A stretch of DNA of 64,000 nt from Corylus avellana (taxonomy: Eukaryota; Streptophyta; Magnoliopsida; Fagales; Betulaceae): the NCBI RefSeq assembly GCF_901000735.1, contig NC_081548.1, positions 806,001 to 870,000 on the forward strand. The letters run 5' to 3'. Shown piece by piece: positions 20,307-32,740 of this stretch; position 1 is the stretch's first letter; the number at the start of each line of letters is the position of its first letter. A program made the translations under genes and the position numbers. The notes beneath the pieces are model-generated. The model worked only from the letters and a program-made list of their open reading frames with translations, searched no databases and was not told the origin of the DNA.

Positions 20307-23162
20307 ATGGCCGTCTCTACGATCAAAGCCCCACTGCTATTAGGCACCGTCGATGGCGCCGTCGACTACAAAGGCCGTCCGGTCTTTCGATCCAGATCCG
20401 GCGGCTGGAGATCTGCATCCTTCGTCATAGGTAAACACTCGCACCGAACCTAACTCATAAGCAAATGAGGGAATTTTTTTTTTTTTTTTTTTTTGGCGTT
20501 TGAGTATTAGTCACTTGCAAATTAGGTGTGGAAGTGGCGGAGAGGTTCGCGTACTATGGGATCAGCTGCAACCTCATAACGTACCTCACTGGGCCGCTCG
20601 GCCAGTCCACGGCCACGGCGGCCGAGAGCGTCAACGTGTGGTCCGGAACGGCGACGTTGCTTCCGCTTTTGGGGGCATTCGTGGCCGATTCTTTTATCGG
20701 GCGCTACCGCACTATCGTCTTTGCCTCTCTCATCTACATCCTGGCGCGTCTCTCTCTCTGTCTCTGCGTCACTGAATCGATAAATTGCTATTCTTTTAGA
20801 GTTTAATTATTTTAAATTAAACGGCTTAAATTTTAATCTCTTAATTAAAAAATATATATAAAAATAAATAAATAAAGGAAAAAAAAAAGTACTTTTACAT
20901 CCATTTTTGTTATGAGAAATGCTAGGAATACTAAATTTTTTACCAAGAGAGGCTTTCCAAATTGTCATTTATTAGTATCCGATACATTTATCCTAATTAA
21001 TTGTTTTGTTCGAGCTACGCATTAGTTTAGTAAGCCTTTCTTAGTAAAAAAATTTAGTACCCCTAACATTTTTATTCCGTTATTTATTTGATGGAAATGT
21101 TAATAAACATTGGAGGTCTCAAATTTAGAATGAATTGAAACTTACAACTAAAACCCTATTAGACACCAACATTGGGAGGAATGCCTTGTTGACATGGGTT
21201 AGGATGATGATCACAGGGACTAGGCTTGTTGACTCTGTCGGCTATGCTTCCTACCGGCACCACTTCTGAGCATGTAAACACCAACATTTCGTTAGGTTCT
21301 TCAAATCAGCTCCAAGTAAGCTTGTTCTTTGCATCTCTATATCTTGTGGCCGTTGGGGCAGGTGGACACAAGCCTTGTGTTCAGGCTTTTGGAGCCGATC
21401 AGTTTGATGGGCAACATCCAGAGGAGTGCAAAGCCAAAAGCTCATTCTTCAATTGGTGGTATCTTGGCGTATATGGGGGCGCTGCAGTTACAATTTTGGT
21501 CCTAACCTATGTGCAAGACAACCTTAGCTGGGCTCTGGGATTTGGAATCCCTTGTCTGGCGATGTTTGCTGCGTTGGTTGTTTTCTTGCTTGGTACCAGG
21601 ACTTACCGGTATAGTACTAAAGGGGATGAGGAAAACCCATTTCTGAGAATCGGTCGGGTGTTTGTAACCGCAGTTAGAAATTGGCGGACTACTCCTTCGG
21701 CAATAGCTTTTGAAGAGGAAGCTCGTGGAACCCTGCCACACCATAACTCTCACCAATTCAAGTAAGAACAATGCTTTTCATCTTATATGGATATATCAAA
21801 AGGAAAAGGAGAAGGAAAAACTAACCATTTTTCATGAGGCATCTAAAACGAGTTTGCTTTATTTTTATGTAGCATTTCATGGAGGATAACTCATTTCCCT
21901 TTGACACTCACTTGGAATATAAATCAAATTCATTTAATTACTTGAATTTTAATCTGTGATTAGGGCAAGGTATACTGTATCATAGATGCTACACAAATGT
22001 GTTATTGCCTTCACTGCTCCAATTCCATTACCTTGGGACATTTAGATGCTTCCTTTAGGAATAATTACTGTCGAAGATGACACCTAAGGAATCCCTTGTA
22101 TATCACCAACTGAAAACCACTTGCACCTATGGTATAGTATTGCAGTAGACAAGGAACTTCTGCTTACCCAAAGAAATGGGAAAATAACACTATTAGGAAC
22201 TTCTATCATATTATGATCCCCAACTATTGACTACTCTTGCTCTTCTTTTTGTAAAAAAAAAAAAAAAATGGAAGGTGAGTTGCTAAAACAACTCTTAATT
22301 GCTTACTTAGTCCAAAACTCCTCATATAGAGCAATTTGGATCCTCCAACGTGGCAGGTTCCTTAATAAAGCATTGCTGGCCGCAGATGGTTCAAAAGAAG
22401 CTGGCAAGGTTTGTACTTTTAGTGAGGTTGAAGAAGCAAAGGCAGTTCTTGGGCTTGTTCCCATATGGGTTACAAGCTTGGGATACGGTTGTGTTTGCAC
22501 AGATTCCAACTTTCTTTACCAAGCAAGGTGCTACCATGGACAGAACAATTTTTCCCGGCTTTAAGATACCAGCTGCTTCACTGCAATGTTCTGTCGGCCT
22601 GTGCATTTTACTCCTCATTCCCATATATGACCGCATTGCTGTTCCTATTGCTAGGGCTTTCACCAAGAAACCCTCAGGCATCACGATGTTACAGCGAATC
22701 GGAACTGGAATGCTTATATCTGTCTTTAGCATGGTAATTGCAGCTCTGGTTGAAATGAAAAGGCTGAAAACTGCTCAAGAATATGGGCTCGTTGATATAC
22801 CAGGTGTGACTGTTCCAATGAGTGTGTGGTGGTTGGTTCCTCAATATGTCGTGTTTGGAACTGCTGATGTTTTCACAATGGTTGGCCTCCAAGAGTTCTT
22901 CTATGATCAGGTCCCAACTGATTTAAGGAGTGTGGGTCTAGCCCTCTACCTAAGTGTTATTGGCATTGGGAACCTTTTAAGCAGCTTTCTAATCTCTTTC
23001 ATTGACGAAGCAACCGGTGGGGATGGCCGAGATGGTTGGTTTGCTAACAATCTTAACAAGGCACATCTTGATTACTTTTACTTGTTACTTGCAGGAATCA
23101 GTGCAGTCGCATTGGCTGCCTTCTTGTGTTGTGCAAAATCTTACATTTATAATAGGCAATAG
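20307..23162 (+). pseudogene. NPF gene 4: frameshifted NRT1/PTR-family copy
   Basis: The exon structure parallels gene 3: 20307-20430, 20526-20743, 21217-21761 and 22357-23162. Exon 4 has lost 2 bp at about 22487-22490 ('ggatacggttgtg' against 'ggatacggtattgtg'). This shifts the frame in TM7 and gives a stop at 22562-22564. The predicted product is about 364 residues, lacking TM7-TM12. The intron 2 donor is GC instead of GT ('cctg|gcgcgt'; gene 3 has 'cctg|gtgcgt'). Exons 1-3 are otherwise open, with an intact ExxER motif and AFGADQFDG. The 3' part of exon 4 remains open in the shifted frame to TAG at 23160. The disruption looks recent. A sequencing error at the 2-bp site is possible. Confidence 0.85.
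20915..21072. mobile_element. Fold-back MITE in gene 4 intron 2
   Basis: The left arm 'aatgctaggaatactaaatt' and right arm 'aatttagtacccctaacatt' are inverse complements, continuing through 'accaagagaggctt' and 'aagcctttcttagt'. It is absent from gene 3 intron 2, which is 230 bp shorter. Confidence 0.7.
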
Positions 23163-25184
23163 GCGAAGTACAATGTAGATTCAGTCATCATCTTGCTTTC
23201 ACTTCAACTAGTTGTAAGTAGTATGCAAATATATGGGGGGATAAGTAGCATGCAGTATAATCCTTGCAAGAGGCCAGCAGCATATGGGATGGAAGGCTTC
23301 TATTGAAAGGTTAACCAAGTGTATCTGTTTGTAAATATACTGTGTAATCATCATTCTATTAGAACTTCAAAGCCTCCAACAATCCGTGTGTATACCCTTC
23401 TAGAGCAGGCTTTTTTTAATGTATGAATTTGTACACTCCCATTGGATGAGGGGATTTGTGGATTAAAAAAAAAGGGGTTGAGGAAAAGAAATTGAACCCC
23501 TTAATTTGATGCCCTTTTAAGAGGAAACATAGTATTTTGGAGGGAAGAATGCTACTTTTCACATCAATTTATCATGCTTATTCCATACCGATTGTCATGT
23601 CTAATGGTATGATAAATGGGTGTGACAAGTAACATTATTGTTCTGAAATAATGATTAATTGATTTTTTATTTCCCTTCTCTTTTTAATGATTAGTTGATT
23701 GTGAGGATTAACAGTTCTTCAAAGAAACACCATACTAAGCATATCAATATAACTCTTTGATGTTAAGCATATCAATATTAAGCTCAAAACAAACAACCAA
23801 AAACCTTAAAACACTCTCTTCTCTCTCCTGAAGAAAACCCAGCCGCCGCCCAAGTTTGAGGAGGAGGGTAAACCTTATGGTCTCCCTCTTCCTCCCTCCT
23901 TCAACAGTTTTTGGCCTTCTTTCCTTTTGAGTTTATCTCTTTTAGGGATAACTCATTTCTCTCTAGATTTTTTTCTAGATTAATTTATCGTCTTTGACGA
24001 TTTATCTCCGATTCTCATGAAACAACAGCAGCAATCTCCCTCCCTCGCCTGTCACTTCACAACCCTCACAGGTTGTCTCCTCCATCGTGTTGCAGGCCGG
24101 ATTTGTAGAGCCTCAAAAATTAATTTTTTCAAAGTCAAATTTGCTTTTCTCCACCAACTCCGGTCTGAAACGCACCACTCCGCCAACCTCACTGTCATCT
24201 CGGCTTCTAGGTGCCCCTTTTCACTCCACACCCCGACAACCATGTGTCAGAGCATGGACCACACACTCCAATGAGTGGACCTCATGCACCGTGCAATCTT
24301 TCCTCCACTTCAGCTGCTATCTTTTAAGCTTTTGTTTTCCTGCTTTATGTTGTTTTTGTGTTGTTATTTTAAGATTTTCACAATCCAGTTGAGCTTCAGA
24401 CTTTGTATTTATGTAAGGAATCCTTTTTCCATTCTTTTTGGTTTTTTATGGTTTTTTTTTTTTTTTACTTAATCTTTATAGTTTCGTTAGAAGCTTGTCT
24501 AGATTAATGTTCTGAAGAGTATTCTTACTCTAGATGGTTGAATCCATCAAGTGCATCGCGGCTTGTATTAGCTGCAACCGCAAAGTTTTGTTCCAGGTCT
24601 CTTTCCACTCCATGAAAGTGCTTGGAATCCGTCTGAATTATGCTCAACACCATAGAAAACGAAGTTAAGAATATATGAGTCCATCTTATACGGAAAATTG
24701 CAACAAGAAAGGTCAAACAAAGCACAGAAAAGTCATTTTATTTGAATGTTCAATTTAGAGAGATTTTTAAATATGCACCCCAATTGACAAGGGGAAATAA
24801 AATACTTTAAATTATACAAATAAGGAATTTTAGAAAACAATGACATTTACATAAATGTTTTAACAAACTAACATTGACTCCATAATTTTTAAAGATCTTA
24901 TTAGTGTCATATATCAGTTTCTACAGATGGTAATAACATACACCTAATAAATTATTAACATTACTATGTGTAGCGTGAGGCCAACACTATGACAAAATTT
25001 ATTAATAAACCTTGCACACATTTTTTTTTCCTTGTAAATCCGAGGTGCCCTATTTAGTTTTATTGTTGCATATAATCACTTTCATATGGCAACTCCTAAA
25101 CGAGAGGATATAGAGAAATGCTATGCACAGACCTCTACAAAAATTCTATTTGTTGGCAACCCACCAGGAAGGAGGTTTTTACTG
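23163..25184. other. Gene-poor DNA with unclassified transcribed-looking stretch
   Basis: 23163-23430 is 3' flank shared with gene 3. About 23545-23640 is MITE-like ('gaatgctacttttcacatca'). About 23800-24480 is pyrimidine-rich, with small ORFs (24017-24274 + and 24525-24725 -) that I cannot assign to any family. It could be a retroelement leader or a decayed gene. The rest is AT-rich. Confidence 0.4.
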
Positions 25185-25192
25185 ATTAATAC

Positions 25193-27061
25193 TAGGGGTG
25201 CAAAGGCGGGCGGTTAAAAACCGCCCGCTAACCGCTAACCGCTATAACCGCCAACCGCCTAACCGTCTAACCGCCTAACCGCATTAACCGCTAACCGCCT
25301 AACCGCTATAACCGTCTAGCGGTTAGCGGTTAGCGGTTATTGGGTCTACTAACCGTAACCGCTAACCGCTAACCGCCTTTTTATATAATATATTTTTATA
25401 ATTATAATTATAAAAATATTTATACATATAACATAATCACTTGATAATTAAATCACAATTTTTTTAAAAAATAATTAAATCACAATTTGAGTATTAATAT
25501 ATTATCACTATAATTTATATGATTATATGATATAATCACTTGATCATTAAATCACAATTTTTTTTAAAAAATAATTAAATCACAATTTGAGTATTAATAT
25601 ATTATCACTATAATTTATATGATTATATCACATGAGATTGATCATTAAATCATTTGATTATATAATAACAAATTATGCATATATAATATGACATAACTCA
25701 TAAGTATACCAATTCATACTAATACAACAATTAAATATCTAGAGATTTATTTCCAATGTATGTTATAAACTTATAAGTCTATATAAGTCTACATATGTAT
25801 ATGAATAACATAAATGTATAATATCAATACTTAATCATATGATTCGATGACAATTCAAATACTTTATTCAAGACTTCAAGTGAATCATATTATTAATGTA
25901 CAATGATGATGTGATTCGTATAGTATCAAATTAAGTAATTGACATTAGATAAAACAATGACCAATGTGTTACTTATAAACACATTTTAAGTATTAATGTA
26001 TTTTCATTATAATTTTAGTAATTTATATATTATCACTATAATTGATATGATTATATCACATGATGACTTGATCATTAAATCATATGATTATATAATAATA
26101 AATAATACATATATAATATGACATAACTCATAAGTCATAAGTCTACAAGTTAATCATATGATTCATGTACAATGATAATCACAATTGATTCAATTGAATT
26201 AAACAATATGTTACTTATAACTACAAGTCTACAATTTAATTAAAGCATTATTAGATACTTTAGGAATTTAGGATTTAGGAGTTTGAACATTACCATTTAC
26301 CATTAGATATTAAGTTCAATTCAAAAAAAAAAGATTATAAGTAAATATGATAAGAATTTAAATAATTAATCATATGAATCATATGATGTAATTTAATGAG
26401 ACTATATAATTATATAATATCAAATTAAGTAATTGACATTAGATTCAACAATGTGTTACTTATAATCACAATTGAAGTATTAATGTATTTTTTGAACATT
26501 TTTTAGAAAAAGAAATTTAACCATTTTTTGAACTTATTTTATATGCTTTGTGTTGAACTTTTTTTATATATTTTTTTATATGTTGTGACAGTTGTCTGAA
26601 ATCTGAACTTTTTTTTGTATGTTGTGTTGAATTTTTTTTTTTTTTTTAAAAAAAGTTAACCGGTTATGATTTAATATTTAAGAAATTTTTTTTAAAGTAC
26701 AAGTAAATGTAAATTTTGGGTCAAATATTTTTGATTTTTCAATATGGGCTCTTTTTATAGCAATTGGGCCCAAGAAGATATTAAAAATACAAGAAAAAAA
26801 AATGAGGGTAAAAAAAAGCCCAAAAAAATAAGCCCAAAAAGCCTTAAAGAAAGCCCAAAAAGCCCAAAAAAAAGCCCAATTTTAAAAAAGCGGTTAGCGG
26901 GCGGTTATCTATTTCACTAACCGCTAACCGGCGGTTAACCGCTAACCGCTAACCGTTAAGCGGTTAGCGGTTGCGGTTAGTGAAATCTACTAACCGCTAA
27001 GGCGGTTACGGTTAGCGGTTATTGCCACTAACCGCTAACCGTAACCGCCTTTGCACCCCTA
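25193..27061. mobile_element. Non-autonomous hAT-like element, 1869 bp, 8-bp TSD
   Basis: The 17-bp perfect terminal inverted repeats are TAGGGGTGCAAAGGCGG and CCGCCTTTGCACCCCTA. The 8-bp TSD ATTAATAC is at 25185-25192 and 27062-27069. Dense subterminal 'ACCGCTAACCGC' motifs occur in both orientations (25215-25380 and 26890-27050), the layout expected of hAT transposase binding sites. The AT-rich interior has a roughly 100-bp direct repeat ('aaatcacaatttgagtatta' at about 25488 and 25583). No transposase ORF is present. Confidence 0.92.
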
Positions 27062-27185
27062 ATTAATACACTATCCACTTTCGTGCTACTTTGACATAAT
27101 TAGTAAAAAAATAAATATGGGACAGCAGAATTTTTTAATTGTCAAACACAAAATGCAATTTTTGCCGTTTTAAAAGTGATTTGTG

Positions 27186-27286
27186 GTCTCCAAGGGATAG
27201 CTCAATTGGCTGGAGACCACTCTTTATAAAATAGAAGTCACTAGTTCGAATCTTCACTCATTTCTTATGTGAACATGTAAAAAAAC
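27186..27286 (+). mobile_element. tRNA-derived SINE, about 101 bp, 11-bp TSD
   Basis: The 5' part reads like a tRNA: GGGATAGCTCAATTGGCTGG with the Pol III A box at 27198-27209. The B box AGTTCGAATC is at 27243-27252, followed by a short tail ending in an A-run. The direct repeat AGTGATTTGTG lies at 27175-27185 and 27287-27297. It does not fold as a complete functional tRNA, so SINE is preferred. Confidence 0.85.
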
Positions 27287-27297
27287 AGTGATTTGTG

Positions 27298-28902
27298 ATT
27301 CCGATGCCAATTTCCCTATGACAACCATTTAGAAATGATTGATTTCTTTTGCATTTAAGTAGCGTAAACGACATGATATGACACACTATAGTATTCATAG
27401 CACGTCCCTAACATGCCCTTTTACGTTACCAGAATGACTGAATGAGATAGTGGTGAGAATTACTCTCTAATTTGAGCACTTCTCTCGCTGATTGATATAT
27501 GATGAGCTAATTTGGTAAAACTCTACCATCCTCGATAAGAACAATTTATCCAACTCAATTTATTAGAAAGAAAAAAAAACTGGTATTTTTGTAATTACTA
27601 GTAGGCCACCGGAATAGACATCTTATAAGTTACGCATTCAAATATACAAGGGAGTCATCAAACCGAATAGAAAATTTGCCAAAGTTGCACCCATAAGATG
27701 ACAGTGGCTTATTGGCATTGAATATTACAATATTACATGCCAAACTTAGAGCCACCCCCATCCCCATGTTGTCCAAAGGGGTGGCTCGCCTTTACCCTGA
27801 ATTTTTTTTAATTTTTTTTTTCAATTTATAATATTTATAATTTTAAAATTTTTTATTTTGTATTTTTAATTAATACATGGACACGTGTTGATTTTTTAAT
27901 GGTGCTGACGTAATTTTTTGTCAAATTTTGAACGAAATTTAAACGGAGGTACCATTTTTATTTTTATGTAAACTCAAAGTACCTCTTGCGATAAAAACTA
28001 ATTCTTAGAAGGCAAAAAATAAAGTTGTTAAATCACAAGAGGCAAAAAAAATATTTAACCCAAAAAATAAAAAAATATATACATATTTGGGAAGATAATT
28101 CTTTCTAATTCTTCTCAACTTTTTTCTATTTTTTAGTTGATTTGACACTACTAACACTTAACTCAACTCAAAATTTTTTCAATTTTATTCAAAAAAATTT
28201 CAACTAAACTAATAAAAAACATTAAATAAAAATTTTAAAAATCAAGAAAATTAAAAAAATTAAAAAATATATATGGGCGGTGGGCCACCCCCAAATTATT
28301 ATTATTATTATTTTTGTAATATATTATTTTTTATTATTTTATTTTAGGAGAAAGTCTACATACTCTTCAAACTACCATCTAATTGACAATATCCTCCAAA
28401 CTTTTTTTTTTTTTTTTTTTAAGGATTCCCCAAACTTTCAATTATGACAATCTCTTACAATTGAAAGTTTAGAGGTATTATTAATTGAGTGGTAGTTTGA
28501 GGGGTATGTAGACTTTATCTTACATTTTATATTGTTCAAACAACTTAATTGGGTGATAATTTGAGGGGTATGTAAACTTTACCTTATATTTTATATTGTT
28601 CAAACAACTCAATTATAATCTCAACTCTTTTTTCTATTCAATATTCGCAATAATGAATTCAGTTTAGTACAATAGAAAAAAATGGCAAACCCAAACAAAC
28701 TCATAAAAACAAAAAGAAAAAGAAAAAAAGAATTAAATCCTTTAGAGCTCTCCTTTTGTGGACATGATCTGAGCAAAGGTTCAATTGAAATTGACATGCA
28801 AGTCGTGAACAGTGAAACCCAGCCGCCACCAACCAACTCGCGGCCAGTATCGCCGTCAAACTGAACGTTCGAAGCAAGGGGCAAACGTTGGAAACTAAAG
28901 AA
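27298..28902. other. AT-rich DNA and gene 5 upstream region
   Basis: It holds a small GC-rich palindrome (27745-27795), poly-AT DNA, the fold-back element at 28346-28522 and its partial tandem copy to 28610. The segment 28800-28902 ('caactcgcggccagtatcgc', 'gtcaaactgaacgt') is conserved before genes 6-8 and is the likely 5' UTR/promoter of that subgroup. Confidence 0.6.
28346..28522. mobile_element. Fold-back element
   Basis: The left arm 'aggagaaagtctacatactc' pairs with the right arm 'gtatgtagactttatctta'. The arms extend through 'aaactaccatctaattgac' and its inverse. A second partial right arm follows ('gggtatgtaaactttacctta', ending near 28590) within an 85-bp tandem repeat. Confidence 0.6.
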
Positions 28903-31900
28903 ATGTCCGTGTCTACGGCCGTCCAAACTCCGCTGCTGTTGGAAACCGTCGATGGTGCCGTTGACTACAAAGGCCGTCTGGTCCTTCGATCCAGCTCCGG
29001 CCGCTGGAGATCTGCATCCTTCATCATAGGTAGCACTCGCACCCGATCCAACTCAACAAAATCGTCGCACTAATAATTAATAAAAGCAAACGAGGAATTT
29101 TTTTTTTTTTTTTTTAATTTGATTGTTTGACACGTGTGCGTTTCAGGTGTGGAAGTGGCGGAGAGGTTCGCGTACTACGGGATCGCTTCCAACCTCATAA
29201 CGTACTTGACTGGGCCGCTGGGCGAGTCAACGGCCACCGCGGCCCAGAACGTGAACGTCTGGTCCGGAACGGCGTCTTTGCTTCCGCTTCTGGGCGCGTT
29301 CGTGGCCGACTCCTTTCTCGGCCGCTATCGCACCATCGTCGTCGCTTCTCTCATCTACATTCTGGTCCGTCTCTTGCTATTATTATTATTATTTTTAATT
29401 ATTGGGACATTAATTTTTTACAGCGTTTAATTGGAATTTTTGACTTTTCCCTTTGTTGTTATTACTATTTATAATAAAATTTGGTTAGCTTGTTTCTATC
29501 TCTGTTCATTTCACTGGTTTCTAATTCGAGTGTTTTTAGGTACTAGAATTTTTATTATGAGTCCCTTACAAATTGGCTTACTACATTAGAAATCCTTACC
29601 ATATTTAAGGAAAATATTTGAAGTACAATCCTTGATAAACTTACCATAATTAGTGAACTGATAACTAACTAATTAAATTGAAAAGTCATTTTTTGCTTAA
29701 TCATTTCACTGAGAGTGTATGGTTGACAAGTTCTACGCTTATTATGTCACCAACTAAACAATTAAATTTGATTGTTATTGACCGGAGACAAAATCAATAA
29801 AGGAAGGTGAGTAGAAAAACTTATTAGATACTAGAGTTAATGGTTTCTAATATGTTCTACCAATTATTGGATTTGAACCAATGAACTGTCAGTTTGTAAT
29901 GGGTTGAAGTAAAAGTTGTAGGACCTCAAGACTTTTCCTTGTAATTTTGAAGTGTTTTAAATAAATGTTTAGGATTTTGTTATTTAAGTATTTACAGATC
30001 CTTCATTTATTATCTCTCTCTAAGTTGTATGCTGACAGAATCCTAATTATGTGATTGTTAGCATTTTAAGAACTCCATGGTGAAATTACTCTAGGAAATT
30101 TGGAAGATGCTGATCCCTCAGGGTTTTGTTTTTAAACTTTAACCGTGTTTGAATCACAGGGACTTGGCTTGTTGACTCTGTCGTCAATGTTTCCTTCTAT
30201 CAGCTCATCTGGCTGCAAAGACACCAGTAAACTTATTCCATGTTCTCCGCCTCAAGCCCAAGTAATCTTATTCTTCTTCTCTCTGTACCTAGTAGCACTT
30301 GGGCAAGGGGGGCATAAGCCTTGTGTTCAAGCTTTTGGAGCAGATCAATTTGATGGGCAAGATCCAGAAGAGTGCAAAGCCAAAAGCTCATTCTTCAACT
30401 GGTGGTATTTTTGTATGTGTGCAGGTGGCTTAGTATCACTTTCATTCTTGAACTATATACAAGACAACCTTAGTTGGGGTCTTGGTTTTGGAATCCCTTG
30501 TGTCACGATGGTGGTTGCACTATTTATTTTCTTGCTTGGAACTAGGACTTATCGGTATAGCATCCAAGGGGAGGAGGAAAGCCCGTTTGTGAGAATTGGT
30601 CGGGTGTTTGTTGCTGCAGTTAAGAATCGGAGAACCACTCCTTCAGCAATAGCTATTGAAGAGGAAGCTCGGGGAACCCTGCCGCACCATAACTCAGAAG
30701 AATTCAAGTAAGACAAATAACTTTCAGCATTGTTTTATTGATTAAAGAACATAAACATAAAAGGTACATGCGATATGGACAATTTTGGATTTATTTTTAC
30801 TCATGGCATCTAATATGAGTCCAGCTCCTGTGTATTTGTAGTGAAGCATGCTTTTGTTTTTGTTGACATTCTTTTGAAATATGAACAATTTTGGATTTAT
30901 TCTTCCAACTATTTGCATTACTATATGCTGTAAGGGCATTATTTACCATTATTTTATTTGCTCCTTTTCACTGTCATGCAGTTTTGAGATGCTTCATTAT
31001 TGAGAAGAAGTTATGGTCAGGATGTTGAGCAATCCATGCTATATCATTTGCTTAAACTAATCATGCTAGCTTGCTGAGATTCCTAACTATTAGGGTACTC
31101 TGGCATCCTTGTAGCAGTCTCCCATTTCTCATGGGCACCATGCAATTGGGGTGGCCCCCAAAGGGGCGAACCGTAGAATTCAAACCTATATGCACTTTCT
31201 GTGATGGTTTAATGCAAGCCAAGGCCACTCAGCCTAACTCTTTGAGGTGGACTCCTTATTATGATACAAAAGAAACTTCCATTAATATTACTAACTAAAT
31301 AACTCAGATCACCCTACTAGATTTGTAAGTATTGGAGAACTCTTGCTCTTCATGTGGGTAAACCAATGACAGCTAATGACAGAGTTGGTGTTACATAACC
31401 AGTAGTGTTTCAGCCAAACTACCAACAGTTGAATAAGTTAGTGTGTCTTGTCAACAAGAGTTCGGATTACCATCTCCAAGCCATCAAGTTCACGATTAAG
31501 CAGTATGAGGTCTGTTAGTGATGCGCTGTGATACCACAAGAAGTCTGTTGGTGATGATAGTCTTATGTTATCACAGGTTTTATTCTTTGAGTCTTTATTC
31601 TGTTCACGATTACTCTGTTTTCATTGTTTACGCCTAGTGTGTTTTGTCTAATAAGTTGGCGGGATTATATACGGTGATGTAACATTATGGATGATTAATC
31701 ACTGAAAGTATTCAAAATTATTATATCTCATTGAGATGAGAGCTCTTTATCTGCTTTGGCGAGACTCCATAGCTTGGTGTCTTTGAGCGTGTGAGATTTC
31801 TTTTACTGTCAGTGTGCATTTCCAACCAGTGCTGCGTCAGCTAACTTGCCAAAACAACTTTATAATTGCTTGTTTACATCAAAACTCATCTCTAATAGTG

Positions 31901-32740
31901 ATTTTAATTCTCTGATTTGGTAGGTTCCTCAACAAAGCGTTGCTTACACCAGACGGTTCTAAGGAAGATGGGAAGGTGTGTAGCATCAGCGAGGTTGAAG
32001 AAGCAAAAGCAATTCTTATGCTTATCCCAATATGGATGACAAGCTTGGTGTATGCTATTGTGTTTGCCCAGTCCTCGACTTTCTTCACCAAGCAAGGAGC
32101 TACAATGGAGAGAACAATTGTGCCAGGCTTTGACGTACCGGCCGCTGCTCTTCAATCCTTTATTAGCCTTGCCATTGTTGTCTTTATTCCCATATATGAC
32201 CGCATTTTTGTGCCCATAGCAAGAGCTTTCAGTAAGAAACCCTCTGGCATCACAATGCTGCAGAGAATTGGAACTGGGATGCTTCTATCTGCTATATCCA
32301 TGGCCATTGCAGCTCTAGTTGAGATGATGAGGCTCAAAACTGTTCAAGAATATGGGTTAGTTGATTTGCCAAAACAGACAGTCCCAATGAGCATATGGTG
32401 GTTGGTTCCTCAATATGTCTTGTTTGGGATTGCTGATGTTTTCACAATGGTTGGTTTGCAAGAGTTCTTCTATGATCAGGTCCCAAACGAATTGAGGAGT
32501 GTGGGTCTTAGCCTCTACCTAAGCATCTTTGGCGTGGGAAGTTTTCTAAGCAGCTTCCTTATCTCTGCCATTGAGAAAGCAACTGGTAGGGATGGTGGAG
32601 ATAGTTGGTTTGCCAACAATCTGAATCGGGCACATCTTGATTACTTTTATTGGCTGCTTGCTGGACTTAGTGTAATAGAACTGGCTGCTTACTTGTATTT
32701 TGCAAAAGCTTACATTTACAATCGAGGAAGCAAGGTATGA
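28903..32740 (+). CDS. NPF gene 5: NRT1/PTR-family (NPF5-type) transporter
   Basis: Exons 28903-29029, 29147-29364, 30160-30707 and 31924-32740 join (introns 117, 795 and 1216 bp) into 569 codons plus TGA. The start [18 protein letters not shown] is shared in form with genes 6-8. Features are E45-x-x-E48-R49 then FAYYGIASN in TM1, [15 protein letters not shown], the loop [17 protein letters not shown]7 [18 protein letters not shown], and C-terminus IYNRGSKV. Family-atypical changes are FCMCAGG in the TM5 region (FGxCAGG elsewhere) and KNRRTT for RNWRTT. It is the first of the four-member younger subgroup and keeps Tyr after FAY. Confidence 0.93.

Noticed and set aside
24017..24725. Short ORFs on both strands
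   Set aside because: No recognisable domain or splice context. Kept only as a note in the intergenic description.
25215..27050. Dense ACCGCTAACC repeats resembling a CRISPR or telomere-like array
   Set aside because: Spacing is irregular, both orientations occur, and they lie inside TIRs with an 8-bp TSD, so they are hAT subterminal motifs.
27186..27286. tRNA gene
   Set aside because: A and B boxes are present, but there is no matching acceptor stem or complete cloverleaf, and target duplications flank it. It is a SINE.
31120..31260. Possible reverse-strand SINE in intron 3 of genes 5-8 (B-box-like 'ggtttgaattc')
   Set aside because: The A box is poor and no target duplication could be defined. 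It is present at the same place in all four genes, so it is simply shared intron sequence.
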